A DNA stretch of 32,242 bases from an uncultured Prevotellaceae bacterium (GCA_902776475.1 CACYQD010000034.1:1-32242), one strand, 5' to 3'. Positions 8,701 through 16,028 are shown, counted from the first letter of the stretch. The notes: generated from the sequence alone by a model not told the origin. Program-made: numbers and translations.

Positions 8701-9428
8701 AACGGATAGCCATATTCCCGGGCAATCTCATTGCAGCGGAAGAGATACTCCATCTCCTTCTGGTTGATCTCCTCTTGTGTGCCCTCAGTGATGATGCCTC
8801 CGGCACCCACATTATAGTAGTAGTTGAGCAGCTGGGCGGTGTCCTTGAGCACTTCCCGGTCATCAATCTCGTGGAGCGCATCGACAGACTGCTGTTCCAG
8901 ACCCACATAATAATAGTAAGTGGAGGTGACGATGGCCAGTTCCGACCGTGCATAGACCAGACGGCGGCGCATGTGGTCGCTGAGCGACGCCTCCTCCTCG
9001 CTGATTCTCTTCAACCGCCGGAGGGCGTTCTCCCTGTAAGTATAGAAATCCTTGTTTCTCGACTGCCGTTGGCACAGCCTCATCTGCTGGACATCGGCAA
9101 TGAGCAGTTCGACCTGATTGTCGGTGATGGCCGTCACCGAGTCAAGTTGCGAAGCAGCCAGGTCATACTGCATCCGCGCGATGCTGACAAAAGCCTTGTG
9201 GTTGTAGGCCTCTGCGATTCCACCATCATCATTTCCCGCCGCCTTCTCGGCTTGCCGCGCATAATAGAGCGTGGAGTCAAGACTGCGGTAGTGGTAATCA
9301 TAGGCCAAATCATTCAGGCTGTCGGCCCTTCCTCCGTCACGGGAAGAACAAGCCGGCATTCCGAGGACCACGAGCAAGAGAAAAGCCAAAAACGGCCATG
9401 CGCAATGGGTCTTCCTGGGTTTGAGCAA
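5781..9428 (-). CDS. giant membrane sensor kinase made of two fused half-kinases
   Basis: A 1215-residue sensor kinase. Residues 1-27 are a lipoprotein-type signal (GMPAC, Cys27). Residues 35-395 form a TPR-like helical periplasmic sensor. A membrane span lies at 403-425. A coiled linker leads to a DHp-like helix whose phospho-acceptor position is Thr496 (ANMVTPY) instead of His. An intact HATPase follows: N box with Asn602/Asn607, G1 DTGIGM 635-640, G2 GHGFGL 677-682. Residues 724-745 look like a second signal peptide or span, then a short periplasmic helical part (746-880) and another span (883-904). A coiled coil follows, then a real H box (STLKHETMYY, His1026-Glu1027) and an ATPase-like C-terminus without N, G1 or G2 motifs. 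I recall similar Bacteroidales proteins carrying DUF5112/DUF5113 labels, which should be checked. The start is TTG; no in-frame ATG lies upstream before a stop. The response regulator follows after 8 bases. Confidence 0.88.
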   Translation of the reverse strand: MLKPRKTHCAWPFLAFLLLVVLGMPACSSRDGGRADSLNDLAYDYHYRSLDSTLYYARQAEKAAGNDDGGIAEAYNHKAFVSIARMQYDLAASQLDSVTAITDNQVELLIADVQQMRLCQRQSRNKDFYTYRENALRRLKRISEEEASLSDHMRRRLVYARSELAIVTSTYYYYVGLEQQSVDALHEIDDREVLKDTAQLLNYYYNVGAGGIITEGTQEEINQKEMEYLFRCNEIAREYGYPFWEANSLQAMSEHLQVPVLGDRLMEDNFSALRKINIDDMPDSLLAGNLALRSLDIFQEYGDVYQTAGSYRTLAQCFWYIADYGSSLDCLNRALTNDTAIFQAPDLVASIQEQLSVVYAAINDKTNSHLNRNLYLDTQDKTRQDLFLQSRAEQLRQSVKQLNIMIAAIIALMLVGVALLFLFYYLRRRNDHNNPLDALLLPLEQWKKENETVVGQLNDRYDETMEQMAMSRLHIEKNKQLNLEQRAKVSLANMVTPYIDRMLHEINKLRTADEEPGLRAERYAYLAELTDKIIDYNDILTQWIQLRKGDLSLRIESFPLQTLFEIVEHSRRTFQLKGIQLEVTPTDQWVKADRILTLFMINTMADNARKFTPEGGTVRVSASNESSYVEVSIADTGIGMTEQQMAEVFSVEKKHFGEETSSIDSMGKKIVAPKEKGHGFGLVNCKGIIEKYKKISSLFSVCDIGVESSMGKGSRFYFRLPKGVARTLLALALSAVSWSQAWSAAAVTDSLLRKASSFSDSIYACNTSDRYDEAISYADSTIQALNKAYHVFFQAGSDTLVLQSDKSVLQSEIQWYHNHLPFDYDVILRLRNESAVAALALHEWAIYRYNNKVYTQLYKEMSADNTLSDYCRVMQKSKSNKYMAVVILIILSILILMAYFLLYYRHQVYYRFCLERVRTMNDVLRSEADNRKKLAEIERLAGNVEGKSASISQHRKNLYDNERLPEPLQKIADELIQTLQTSISANQKRLTDIDLAEDEVRKLQFENDKLHVSNSVLDNCLSTLKHETMYYPSRIRTLIESGDGELEGISELADYYKEIYALLSAQAMRQVENVKPECVSVSIGELLPRLADKTLQDIHILGDRQMLRYLIDLLRKQGGGGQPVITVEEKDDRYVLFRFSYPSLRLSEEECHELFNPAHSNMPLLLCRQIVRDVGEATNARGCGIMATNNAQGLVDIVVTLVKARGPLIKKNEKN

Positions 9429-9471
9429 TGAATACGTTTTCAGATGAGTCAGCTGTTGTTTTTATATCCAA

Positions 9472-9502
9472 GCACCGCCGGATGATGATAATCCGGCGGT
9501 GC
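9472..9502 (-). terminator. perfect 12-bp hairpin after eda
   Basis: GCACCGCCGGAT (9472-9483) and ATCCGGCGGTGC (9491-9502) form a perfect 12-bp stem with a 7-base loop, 23 bases after the eda stop and before the sensor kinase start. The U-tract is poor (a few bases later the minus strand reads ATATAAAAA), so it may act as a Rho-type or mRNA-stabilising hairpin. It separates the kdgK-eda unit from the kinase operon. Confidence 0.55.
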
Positions 9503-9525
9503 GAGTATGATCAGTGCATGTCGTG

Positions 9526-10197
9526 TTATCCGCGAGCCTTGGCGATATAGCCCAGGGCCTCCACGCATTTGTCGGAGATGGCCTTCCAGTTCTTGGCTGC
9601 CACCACCTCTTTGGGGAAGAGTTTCGAACCCATGCCCACGCAGAGCACACCGGCCTTGATCCAGTTGGTGAGATTCTCCTCGTCGGGAGAGACACCACCA
9701 GTCACCATGATATTCGACCAGCGGAGTGGTGCCATCACGTTTTTGACGAACGACGGTCCGCCCACGTTGCCGGCGGGGAACACCTTAGTCACATCGCAGC
9801 CCATGGCCTGGGCATTGTTGATCTCGCTCACCGAACCGCATCCCGGGCTGTAGGGCACGAGACGGCGGTTGCAGACCTCGCAGATGGCAGGGTTGAAATT
9901 CGGACCGACGATGAAGTTGGCGCCCAACTGCAGGTAAAGGGCTGCCGTGGCCGGATCGACCACCGTACCCACGCCCATGATCATCTCCGGGCAGGCATCA
10001 GCCACCCACTTGCTGACCTCAGCAAACACCTCATGGGCGAAATCGCCGCGGTTGGTGAACTCAAAGACTCTGACGCCACCGTCATAGCATGCCTTGACGA
10101 CATTCTTCACCACTTCGGGATCGCTGTGATAGAATACAGGCACCATGCCCGTTGCGCGCATGGCGGTTATCACCTCTACTTTATTGAATCTTGCCAT
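9526..10197 (-). CDS. eda: KDPG/KHG aldolase
   Basis: This class I aldolase cleaves 2-keto-3-deoxy-6-phosphogluconate to pyruvate and glyceraldehyde-3-phosphate, and often 4-hydroxy-2-oxoglutarate as well. The 223 residues span one TIM-barrel domain. Family signatures are visible: the catalytic Glu46 in [15 protein letters not shown] (75-82), IVGPNFNP (96-103), the Schiff-base Lys138 in VTKVFPAG, and the phosphate-binding MVTGGVSP. Length matches the family. It lies 21 bases downstream of kdgK, so the two form an operon that finishes breakdown of pectin- or uronate-derived KDG. Cytoplasmic. A perfect hairpin follows the stop codon. Confidence 0.96.
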   Translation of the reverse strand: MARFNKVEVITAMRATGMVPVFYHSDPEVVKNVVKACYDGGVRVFEFTNRGDFAHEVFAEVSKWVADACPEMIMGVGTVVDPATAALYLQLGANFIVGPNFNPAICEVCNRRLVPYSPGCGSVSEINNAQAMGCDVTKVFPAGNVGGPSFVKNVMAPLRWSNIMVTGGVSPDEENLTNWIKAGVLCVGMGSKLFPKEVVAAKNWKAISDKCVEALGYIAKARG

Positions 10198-10218
10198 ATT
10201 TCTTTCGTTTTATTTGGA

Positions 10219-11244
10219 TTATCTCTGAACACGTCCTGAAGCGTCGCCACCGGCGAGGTTCTCCACCTCCTCCTTCGACATGAGGTTGAAATCACCGGGA
10301 ATGGTGTGCTTGAGGGCCGATGCAGCCACAGCAAACTCAAGAGCCTTGCCCTGGTCGTCGGGATAAGTGAGCAGTCCGTGGATCAAACCACCAGAGAAAG
10401 AGTCGCCACCGCCCACGCGGTCGATAATCGGCATGATGTCATAGCGCTTGCTCTGATAGAAATCCTTTCCATTGTAGATCAGGGCTTTCCATCCATTGTG
10501 AGAAGCGGAGAAAGACTCCCTGAGCGTGCTTACCACATACTTGAATCCGAAGGTTTCCATCATGCCCTTGAAGATGCCATAGTAGCCTTCAGCATCGGTC
10601 TTTCCGCCTTCCACGTCGGCGTCGGGCTTGAAACCAAGGCAGAGTTGTGCGTCTTCCTCGTTGCCGATGCAGACATCCACATACTTCATCAGGGGCTTCA
10701 TGATGCTCTGTGCCTTCTCTGAGGTCCAAAGCTTTTTGCGGAAGTTGAGGTCAACACTGACGGTGACCCCGTGGCGCTTGGCAGCCTCGCAGGCCAGACG
10801 GGTCAGTTCGGCAGCCTTGTCGCTGATGGCGGGGGTGATGCCACTCCAGTGGAACCACTGTGCGCCCTCCATGATCTTGTCGAAGTCGAAATCCTCAGGA
10901 TCGGCTTCTGCGATGGAACTGCCTGCACGGTCATAAATGACTTTGGACGGGCGCATGGAAGCACCTGTCTCGAGGAAATAGATACCCACGCGGTCGCCGC
11001 CTCGAGCGATATAGTCGGTCTTGACACCGAAACGCCTCAGGGCGTTGACGGCGCACTGTCCGATCTCATGCTTGGGAAGTTTGGTCACGAAATAGGCCTC
11101 ATGCCCATAATTGGCGGCACTCACTGCCACATTGGCCTCACCGCCTCCATATACGACATCAAAGTAGTCGCTTTGAATAAACCTTTTCTGTCCGGGGGAC
11201 GACAAGCGGAGCATGATCTCGCCTAATGTTACAACTTTTGCCAT
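10219..11244 (-). CDS. kdgK: 2-keto-3-deoxygluconate kinase (PfkB family)
   Basis: It phosphorylates KDG with ATP to KDPG, the substrate of the Eda enzyme encoded next. The 341-residue protein has the PfkB/ribokinase fold: the N-terminal GGGEANVA substrate-binding motif (33-40), VDLNFRKKLW (164-173) typical of KDG kinases, and the C-terminal VGGGDSFSGG with catalytic base Asp281 (277-286). Other sugar kinases of this family would be possible, but the eda neighbour and the DLNFRKKLW motif favour KDG. Start ATG 11244 is preceded by a good promoter box. Cytoplasmic enzyme. No uronate isomerase or transporter gene lies within the window. Confidence 0.94.
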   Translation of the reverse strand: MAKVVTLGEIMLRLSSPGQKRFIQSDYFDVVYGGGEANVAVSAANYGHEAYFVTKLPKHEIGQCAVNALRRFGVKTDYIARGGDRVGIYFLETGASMRPSKVIYDRAGSSIAEADPEDFDFDKIMEGAQWFHWSGITPAISDKAAELTRLACEAAKRHGVTVSVDLNFRKKLWTSEKAQSIMKPLMKYVDVCIGNEEDAQLCLGFKPDADVEGGKTDAEGYYGIFKGMMETFGFKYVVSTLRESFSASHNGWKALIYNGKDFYQSKRYDIMPIIDRVGGGDSFSGGLIHGLLTYPDDQGKALEFAVAASALKHTIPGDFNLMSKEEVENLAGGDASGRVQR

Positions 11245-11305
11245 TTTTTGATAATTTGATGTTTATAGATTAATTGACGTTTGTCTTTCTGTCTGCATTG
11301 GACTA

Positions 11306-11341
11306 CAAATTTAACTCATTTTTTACGAACAGCGAAACAAA
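11306..11341 (-). promoter_or_regulatory. promoter of kdgK-eda
   Basis: On the minus strand TAAATTTG (11306-11313) matches TAnnTTTG exactly. A TTTGTTTC element (11334-11341) lies 20-24 bases upstream, near the expected -33 position. The predicted leader is about 55 bases. The region between the two genes is strongly AT-rich. Confidence 0.6.
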
Positions 11342-11363
11342 AAGCAAAAATTATAGTTTTTTT

Positions 11364-12791
11364 TCATTTTATCCGTTTCAATCTGGACACACCCCGGTAA
11401 TCGACGGTCTTCTGATCCTCCAAAAACTTCATGAGCATGTCGGAGCAGACCATTCCGATATCATGACCTTGGTCCTGGCGGGGAGAATCACAGATGGCAG
11501 CCACATAACTGTTGGTCACCACTTTGTATTTCTTCTTGGGATTGAGTTTCTTGCCGTCGGGAGTAAACATCTTGATGTCCTTGATGGCTTCCGGATTGTT
11601 CTTGTCCATGGTGATCTCACAGGTCACGCCGGCGACATAGGGGAAATTGTAGTCATTGCCCGCGCAGGAGAGGAACAGCTGCTTGAACTCCTCACCGGTG
11701 AGCATCATCTCGACACAGGAGTTGCCGAAGGGATCGAGGCGCAGCACGTCATCCACGGTGAAAGGACCGGCCTCCTTGGTCTCATACCTCACGCCGCCCT
11801 TGTTCTGGATGGCGATGTCAGCACCGGCGACTGCTACCAGCGCATCACACATCAGACTGCCCAGTTCTTCTTCGTTATTGAAGGCTTCTGCCATGGCCAG
11901 CTGGCGTTTGAACATGGGGTTGTCCTGGAAGAATTTGACCATGTGCTCCACCACCTCGTTTTTCTTGGGGTAGCCCTCCACCTCAATGTTCTTGGCCTCT
12001 TTGCCGACGACCTTGCCATCGACCACCTTGATGGTCGTGTAGGTGACACGCTTGAGTTTGTTGACATTCTGTGTGACGAGCACGCCGTTGTGCAGTTCGC
12101 CACCCTTGAGCTGGGTGTGGGAATGTCCGCCCACGATGGCATCGAAGAAGGGGTACTTGGCGGCCATCACCACATCATCCTCATAACCGATGTGGGAGAG
12201 AAGCACAAACACATCCACCTTGTCGCGGAGCCATTTGTATTTTTCGATGGTCTCCTCCACGGGGGTAAAGGTCATTCCCTTCATATAATCGGGATGGGCA
12301 TCGGGGAGCCCGTGCGTTCCCAGCTGCACGACACCAAGGATACCCACCTTGACTCCTGCCACGTCGAAGATGACATAGGGAACAGGATGGATGTTGAGAC
12401 TGGGGTCGCATGAGAAATTGGCACAGATATAAGGGAAGTTGGACGTGGCCAGTACGGTGCTCAATCCTTCCTGGCGGTTGTCAAACTCATGATTGCCGAA
12501 GGCAGAGGCATCGAATCCGATGAAGTTCATGCATGAGGTCATCGGGTAAGTGGGGATGCTGTACAGGTCGTTGACGGCATCGCCGGTACGGTTATCTCCT
12601 GCCGAGAGCACCAGGGTATAGGGATCGATGGCTCTCAGACTGTCAACGATAGCGGAGAGCATGGGCATGTTGTCCAGCTTGGCGTGCATGTCATTGGCCG
12701 ACAGGATGTGGACATTGTAGGTTTGTGCGTGCAACCCGACAGAGATGATCACGGCCGAGAGCACAGAGAAGATGCGGTGTGATATTTTCAT
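11364..12791 (-). CDS. secreted 5'-nucleotidase / UshA-type metallophosphoesterase
   Basis: A signal peptide (1-22, GLHAQ) precedes a calcineurin-like metallophosphoesterase domain with all metal-binding motifs: NDMH (Asp34, His36), SAGDN (Asp66), GNHEFD (Asn100, His101), LLSHIG (His200) and GGHSHT (His223, His225). A C-terminal 5'-nucleotidase substrate domain (about 310-460) carries NKGGVR and FGNSCVEMMLTG. At 475 residues it is shorter than E. coli UshA (about 550). It probably hydrolyses nucleotides or related phosphoesters in the periplasm, supplying nucleoside and phosphate; the exact substrate cannot be read. Its ATG overlaps the stop of the small upstream gene (ATGA), so the two are co-translated. 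Confidence 0.93.
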   Translation of the reverse strand: MKISHRIFSVLSAVIISVGLHAQTYNVHILSANDMHAKLDNMPMLSAIVDSLRAIDPYTLVLSAGDNRTGDAVNDLYSIPTYPMTSCMNFIGFDASAFGNHEFDNRQEGLSTVLATSNFPYICANFSCDPSLNIHPVPYVIFDVAGVKVGILGVVQLGTHGLPDAHPDYMKGMTFTPVEETIEKYKWLRDKVDVFVLLSHIGYEDDVVMAAKYPFFDAIVGGHSHTQLKGGELHNGVLVTQNVNKLKRVTYTTIKVVDGKVVGKEAKNIEVEGYPKKNEVVEHMVKFFQDNPMFKRQLAMAEAFNNEEELGSLMCDALVAVAGADIAIQNKGGVRYETKEAGPFTVDDVLRLDPFGNSCVEMMLTGEEFKQLFLSCAGNDYNFPYVAGVTCEITMDKNNPEAIKDIKMFTPDGKKLNPKKKYKVVTNSYVAAICDSPRQDQGHDIGMVCSDMLMKFLEDQKTVDYRGVSRLKRIK

Positions 12792-12997
12792 GACTTGAAT
12801 TTAAAATTGATTGACATATTGTATCTCAGAGGGGCATCGATATCTATTTCATGCCCCCAGAAGTCAGAGACCTCCACTTGGCTGATCTTCGAGAGATCAA
12901 TGCCGTTTAAGACAAAAAACCTGAGCAATGCATCCTTTGCGGTTGCACCCTCAAACACAGTGACTTCCTGATAGTTGACCCAGACTTTCATTTCCAT
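12788..12997 (-). CDS. small beta-grasp-like protein coupled to the nucleotidase
   Basis: A 69-residue product without signal peptide. The opening MKVWVNYQEVTVFEGATAKD is like the start of ThiS/MoaD or ferredoxin-type beta-grasp proteins (beta strand, turn, beta strand, then helix DALLRFF). It lacks the C-terminal Gly-Gly of sulphur carriers and has no cysteines for an iron-sulphur cluster. It ends in N-x-S-I-N-F-K-F-K-S. The stop codon overlaps the nucleotidase ATG by four bases. Function unknown; a partner, inhibitor or chaperone of the nucleotidase is possible but unproved, and it would be cytoplasmic while the enzyme is exported. ATG 12991 is an alternative start two codons in. Confidence 0.8.
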   Translation of the reverse strand: MEMKVWVNYQEVTVFEGATAKDALLRFFVLNGIDLSKISQVEVSDFWGHEIDIDAPLRYNMSINFKFKS

Positions 12998-13024
12998 AAG
13001 CGTGAGATTTGGTTAATTAATGTG

Positions 13025-13032
13025 CGAAGATA
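13025..13032 (-). promoter_or_regulatory. possible promoter box for the beta-grasp/nucleotidase unit
   Basis: The minus strand reads TATCTTCG, one base off TAnnTTTG, 28 bases before ATG 12997. A TTTG lies 22 bases upstream, inside the loop of the lut terminator hairpin, so promoter and terminator would overlap. Confidence 0.4.
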
Positions 13033-13034
13033 CG

Positions 13035-13081
13035 AAAAAAAAGCCTAATTGACGCAAAAAAAAACGTCAAATAGGCTTTTT
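13035..13081 (-). terminator. strong intrinsic terminator of the lut operon
   Basis: GCCTAATTGACG (13043-13054) pairs with CGTCAAATAGGC (13065-13076) with one mismatch; an A-tract on one side and a T-tract on the other extend the stem. In the minus direction the hairpin is followed by eight T. It lies about 90 bases past the lutC stop. The T5 on the plus side could give weaker termination in the other direction. Confidence 0.85.
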
Positions 13082-13169
13082 AATCCATTTATTTTACATC
13101 CAGCTGCCCTGCGGGAAGGCTTCCGCTATCGTATGAGCCATATCCTCGGCAAGGACAGCAGGGGGTGTT

Positions 13170-13751
13170 TCAGACCAGGATGACGGTGGCGCTTCTGGCA
13201 GCCTGGGCACCCATGACAAGCACCTGTGCGATGTCAGCGGTCTTGGAGGGTCCGCTGATGAAGGTGCCATAGCCGTAGTCATTGAACTCAATGCGCTTGT
13301 ATGCCTCGTGCATGTTGTTGACAATCTCGCTCTTCTTGAGGAGTATCACCAGATTCTCTGAGATGAAGCAGACCGCCTTCTCGACCATGGCCTGCGGAAT
13401 CCAGACGCAGGCGTTCTCCGCCACGCCGAAGACACCCCTGATAATGCCCACGTCAGTGCCGTTGAGGGCCTGCGGTGAGCCTATGGTGTCAGGATTTCTT
13501 GTGGCGATGGTGATCTCCGGGAGATTGCTCGCGATTTCCTTGGCCTCAGGATACAATTTCTTGATGAGTTCATTGACATCTTGGCCCTTCTCCAGTTCCA
13601 CAACCTTTCCACCCACCGACTCCGTCATCGACTTGAACTGCTTGAGCGGGTCAGGATAAGTGATGCCCTTGATATCGTCAAGTCGGGGCATGTCAAACCT
13701 CTCCCTGACATTCTTTCTGTATTTTGACAGAATATCTTCTTTCTTGCTCAT
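13170..13751 (-). CDS. lutC: lactate utilisation protein C, LUD domain
   Basis: Third subunit of the LutABC complex that oxidises L-lactate to pyruvate in the cytoplasm or at the membrane. The 193 residues form one LUD domain: an N-terminal helix (KEDILSKYRKNVRERF), the core with TIATRNPDTIGSP, the conserved GTDVGIIRGVFGVAENACV segment (98-116), and the end with FISGPSKTADIAQVLVMGAQ. The common GxHGPR near the C-terminus appears as GAQAARSAT, a modest divergence. Its start lies 13 bases after lutB, so it is the last gene of lutA-lutB-lutC. A strong terminator follows. Confidence 0.93.
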   Translation of the reverse strand: MSKKEDILSKYRKNVRERFDMPRLDDIKGITYPDPLKQFKSMTESVGGKVVELEKGQDVNELIKKLYPEAKEIASNLPEITIATRNPDTIGSPQALNGTDVGIIRGVFGVAENACVWIPQAMVEKAVCFISENLVILLKKSEIVNNMHEAYKRIEFNDYGYGTFISGPSKTADIAQVLVMGAQAARSATVILV

Positions 13752-13764
13752 AGTTTTCCGTTTT

Positions 13765-15135
13765 TTACTTGACCTTACCTTTTCTCCACAGTTCCTGGAA
13801 CGAGTTTCTCGGGAACTTCATCATCTTGTGTCCGTCGGCCCACGGGTTGAGCCCCGACTCCATCAGGAATCCCGGCACGAAGTTGGCCAATGGCGCAAAC
13901 CGCATGGCCGTGTTGTAGAGTCCGCTGCTGCCGAAGAGCATCTTCATGCCCTTGCACATGCGTTTCTTGTCCGGATTGGCCGTGCCGAACTCATCGAGTT
14001 GCTGGCGCCATTTGTAAACCTGGTCGCCAAGGTCCACCTTCACGGGACAAACCGTCTGGCAACTGAGGCATAGCGTGCAGGCCGAGACATTGCCGCTGTG
14101 CTTCTCCTTGTTGCGGAGCATGCCCAGGTTGATGCCCACCGGTCCGGGGATGAAATAACTGTAAGAGTAGCCACCGCTGCGCCTGTAAACCGGACAGGTG
14201 TTCATGCACGAACCGCACCGGATGCACTTCAAGGTCTCCCAATGCTCAGGATTGGCCACCCAGTCGCTGCGGCCGTTATCCACCAGGATGATGTGCATCT
14301 GGGCGGCCGTGGGCCTGGCCTTGCGGAAATGGCTTGTATAGGTTGTCGTTGGCTGACCCGTGCCTGCCCGGCAAAGCATCCGCTGGAACACGGCAAGGCA
14401 ATCATAGTTGGGTATCACCTTCTCGAGTCCCATGGCCGCGATATGCAGTTTGGGGCACGAGGTGCTCATGTCGGCATTGCCCTCATTGGTGCAGACCACG
14501 ATGTCGCCCGTCTCTGCGATGCCGAAATTGGCACCCGTCATGCCTGCATCAGCCGTGAGGAACTCATTGCGCAGGCTGAGGCGTGCCATATAGGTCAGGT
14601 ACGTGGGATCGTGGTTGCCCTTCTCCGTACCGAGTTTCTCCTCGAACAGCTCACCCACATCATCATGGTTGAGGTGGATGGCAGGCATCACGATATGGCT
14701 CGGCTTCTGGCCCTTGAGCTGGATGATGCGCTCACCAAGGTCGGTCTCCACCACCTCGATGCCGTTTTTCTCGAGGAAGGGGTTCATCTCGCATTCTTCG
14801 GTGAGCATGCTCTTGCTCTTCACGATTTTCTTGACGTTGTGCTCCCGCAGGATCTTCAGGACGATGTCATTGAACTCATCGGCATCCTTTGCCCAATGGA
14901 CGATGCACCCGTTTTTCTCCGCATTGGTGGCAAACTGGTCCAGGTACTCATCCAGATGCGAGACCGTATGCCGCTTGATGGCAGAGGCCTTGTCGCGCAA
15001 CTGTTCCCATTCGTCGAGGCCCAGTGCCATGTTATCACGCTTCGTACGCACCGACCAGAAGGTGGCGTCGTGCCATTGTGCGTATTTTTGGTTCTTCAAG
15101 AACTCTTTCGCTGCTTTTGAATGTGGTGTGCTCAT
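13765..15135 (-). CDS. lutB: lactate utilisation iron-sulphur protein B
   Basis: I use ATG 15135, not the upstream in-frame start at 15228, because 15135 overlaps the lutA stop as ATGA and gives the conserved N-terminus. The 456-residue protein has an LUD domain (about 60-290) with FLTADAGMTGANFGIAETG (192-210). Two 4Fe-4S motifs follow: CIRCGSCMNTCPVY (Cys304, 307, 310, 314) and CTLCLSCQTVCPVK (Cys353, 356, 359, 363). A C-terminal LutB tail includes GSSGLYNTAMRFAP. It carries electrons between lactate oxidation and LutA or the respiratory chain. Confidence 0.96.
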   Translation of the reverse strand: MSTPHSKAAKEFLKNQKYAQWHDATFWSVRTKRDNMALGLDEWEQLRDKASAIKRHTVSHLDEYLDQFATNAEKNGCIVHWAKDADEFNDIVLKILREHNVKKIVKSKSMLTEECEMNPFLEKNGIEVVETDLGERIIQLKGQKPSHIVMPAIHLNHDDVGELFEEKLGTEKGNHDPTYLTYMARLSLRNEFLTADAGMTGANFGIAETGDIVVCTNEGNADMSTSCPKLHIAAMGLEKVIPNYDCLAVFQRMLCRAGTGQPTTTYTSHFRKARPTAAQMHIILVDNGRSDWVANPEHWETLKCIRCGSCMNTCPVYRRSGGYSYSYFIPGPVGINLGMLRNKEKHSGNVSACTLCLSCQTVCPVKVDLGDQVYKWRQQLDEFGTANPDKKRMCKGMKMLFGSSGLYNTAMRFAPLANFVPGFLMESGLNPWADGHKMMKFPRNSFQELWRKGKVK

Positions 15136-15869
15136 AATCCTGCTGCTAAAATTTCTACTGCGTGAACAAACTTCATCTCCATGCCGCGCTTCTTGGCGAC
15201 ACCGGCCATGTGCATGAGACAGGAACAATCAGGGCCTGTGACGTACTCAGCCCCCGTATCAATATGCCTTTTCAATTTATCGGCACCCATCTGGGCCGAC
15301 ACGGCGGTCTCCTCCACAGAGAACATGCCTCCGAAACCGCAGCACTCATCGTTACGCTCCGGTTCCACCACCTCGATGCCTTCCTTGAGCTCAAGCAAGT
15401 CCTTGATCTTGTTGAACTTCGTCACATGCATCTCACTGGGTGAACTGAGTCCCAGTTCACGCACGCCGTGGCAGGAGTTGTGGAGGCTCACTTTATGAGG
15501 GAACGCCCCAGGCAGACTCTTCACTTTCACCACGTCGTGGAGGAATGCGATGACATCCATGGCCTTCTCAGCCGTCTCGCATTTCGTCTTTCCTTCCAAC
15601 AGGCGCGGATAGTTGATTTTCACGAATGCCGTGCAACTGACCGACGGAGCGACCACATAGTCAAACTCCTTGAATTTCTCCTCGAATTTCTCGGCGAGAG
15701 GCACAGCCATTTTCTCGAAGCCGGCATTGGCCATGGGCTGTCCGCAACAAGTCTGGTTGAGCGGATAAGTGACATCCAGTCCAAGATGCTTCAAGAGCTT
15801 GTATGTAGCAACACCGACCTCAGGATAGACGGCATCGACATAACAGGGAATAAATAAACCGATTTTCAT
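15132..15869 (-). CDS. lutA: lactate utilisation protein A, CCG-domain oxidoreductase subunit
   Basis: The 245-residue protein has two cysteine-rich CCG domains. The first uses Cys9 (IPCYVD), Cys41-Cys42 (QTCCGQP) and Cys79 (PSVSC); the second uses Cys133 (HNSCHG), Cys176-Cys177 (DECCGFGGMF) and Cys215/217 (GPDCSC). This pattern is typical of LutA/GlcF/HdrB-type subunits that bind iron-sulphur clusters. With LutB and LutC it forms the FAD-independent lactate dehydrogenase complex. It is the first gene of the operon, with a very good promoter upstream, and overlaps lutB by ATGA. No lactate permease gene is adjacent. Confidence 0.96.
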   Translation of the reverse strand: MKIGLFIPCYVDAVYPEVGVATYKLLKHLGLDVTYPLNQTCCGQPMANAGFEKMAVPLAEKFEEKFKEFDYVVAPSVSCTAFVKINYPRLLEGKTKCETAEKAMDVIAFLHDVVKVKSLPGAFPHKVSLHNSCHGVRELGLSSPSEMHVTKFNKIKDLLELKEGIEVVEPERNDECCGFGGMFSVEETAVSAQMGADKLKRHIDTGAEYVTGPDCSCLMHMAGVAKKRGMEMKFVHAVEILAAGL

Positions 15870-15924
15870 GTATTATAAGAATAAGGATTGAATGTGTTTT
15901 CAATGTTTGTGTGGTATGATTTTG

Positions 15925-15956
15925 CAAATATACCTTTTTTTTTCAGTAATCGCAAT
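15925..15956 (-). promoter_or_regulatory. promoter of lutABC
   Basis: On the minus strand the -7 box TATATTTG (15925-15932, followed by C) matches TAnnTTTG. A TTG (15953-15955) sits 20 bases upstream at the expected -33 distance. The leader is about 50 bases. Just upstream an 11-bp inverted repeat (AATCGAGAATT/AATTTTCGATT, one G-T pair, about 15961-15989) could be an operator or part of the preceding terminator. Confidence 0.72.
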
Positions 15957-16008
15957 TTTAGAATCGAAAATTTTGGATAATTCTCGATTTTGCGTCCTTA
16001 TTCATGGG

Positions 16009-16027
16009 AAAAAACCTGCGGGAGGTT
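16009..16027 (-). terminator. short hairpin with T-tract after the last efflux permease gene
   Basis: On the minus strand AACCT and AGGTT pair around a 5-base loop, and the right arm runs into TTTTTT. It begins one base after the stop codon at 16029. The stem is only 5 bp, so strength is doubtful; the 11-bp inverted repeat at about 15961-15989 may help. Confidence 0.4.
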
Positions 16028-16028
16028 C

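Noticed and set aside
11274-12413. 379-residue plus-strand open frame
   Set aside because: It is antisense to the nucleotidase, whose motifs are all intact; His/Leu-rich composition is typical of a shadow frame.
13094-13324. Minus-strand frame after lutC that could be a frameshifted lutC tail
   Set aside because: LutC already reaches its normal family length and end. The extra frame is Ser/Pro/Thr-rich shadow sequence over most of its length.
13765-15228. Longer lutB start at 15228
   Set aside because: The extra 31 residues lie within lutA and are Arg/Cys/Ser-rich; ATG 15135 overlaps the lutA stop as ATGA and fits the family.
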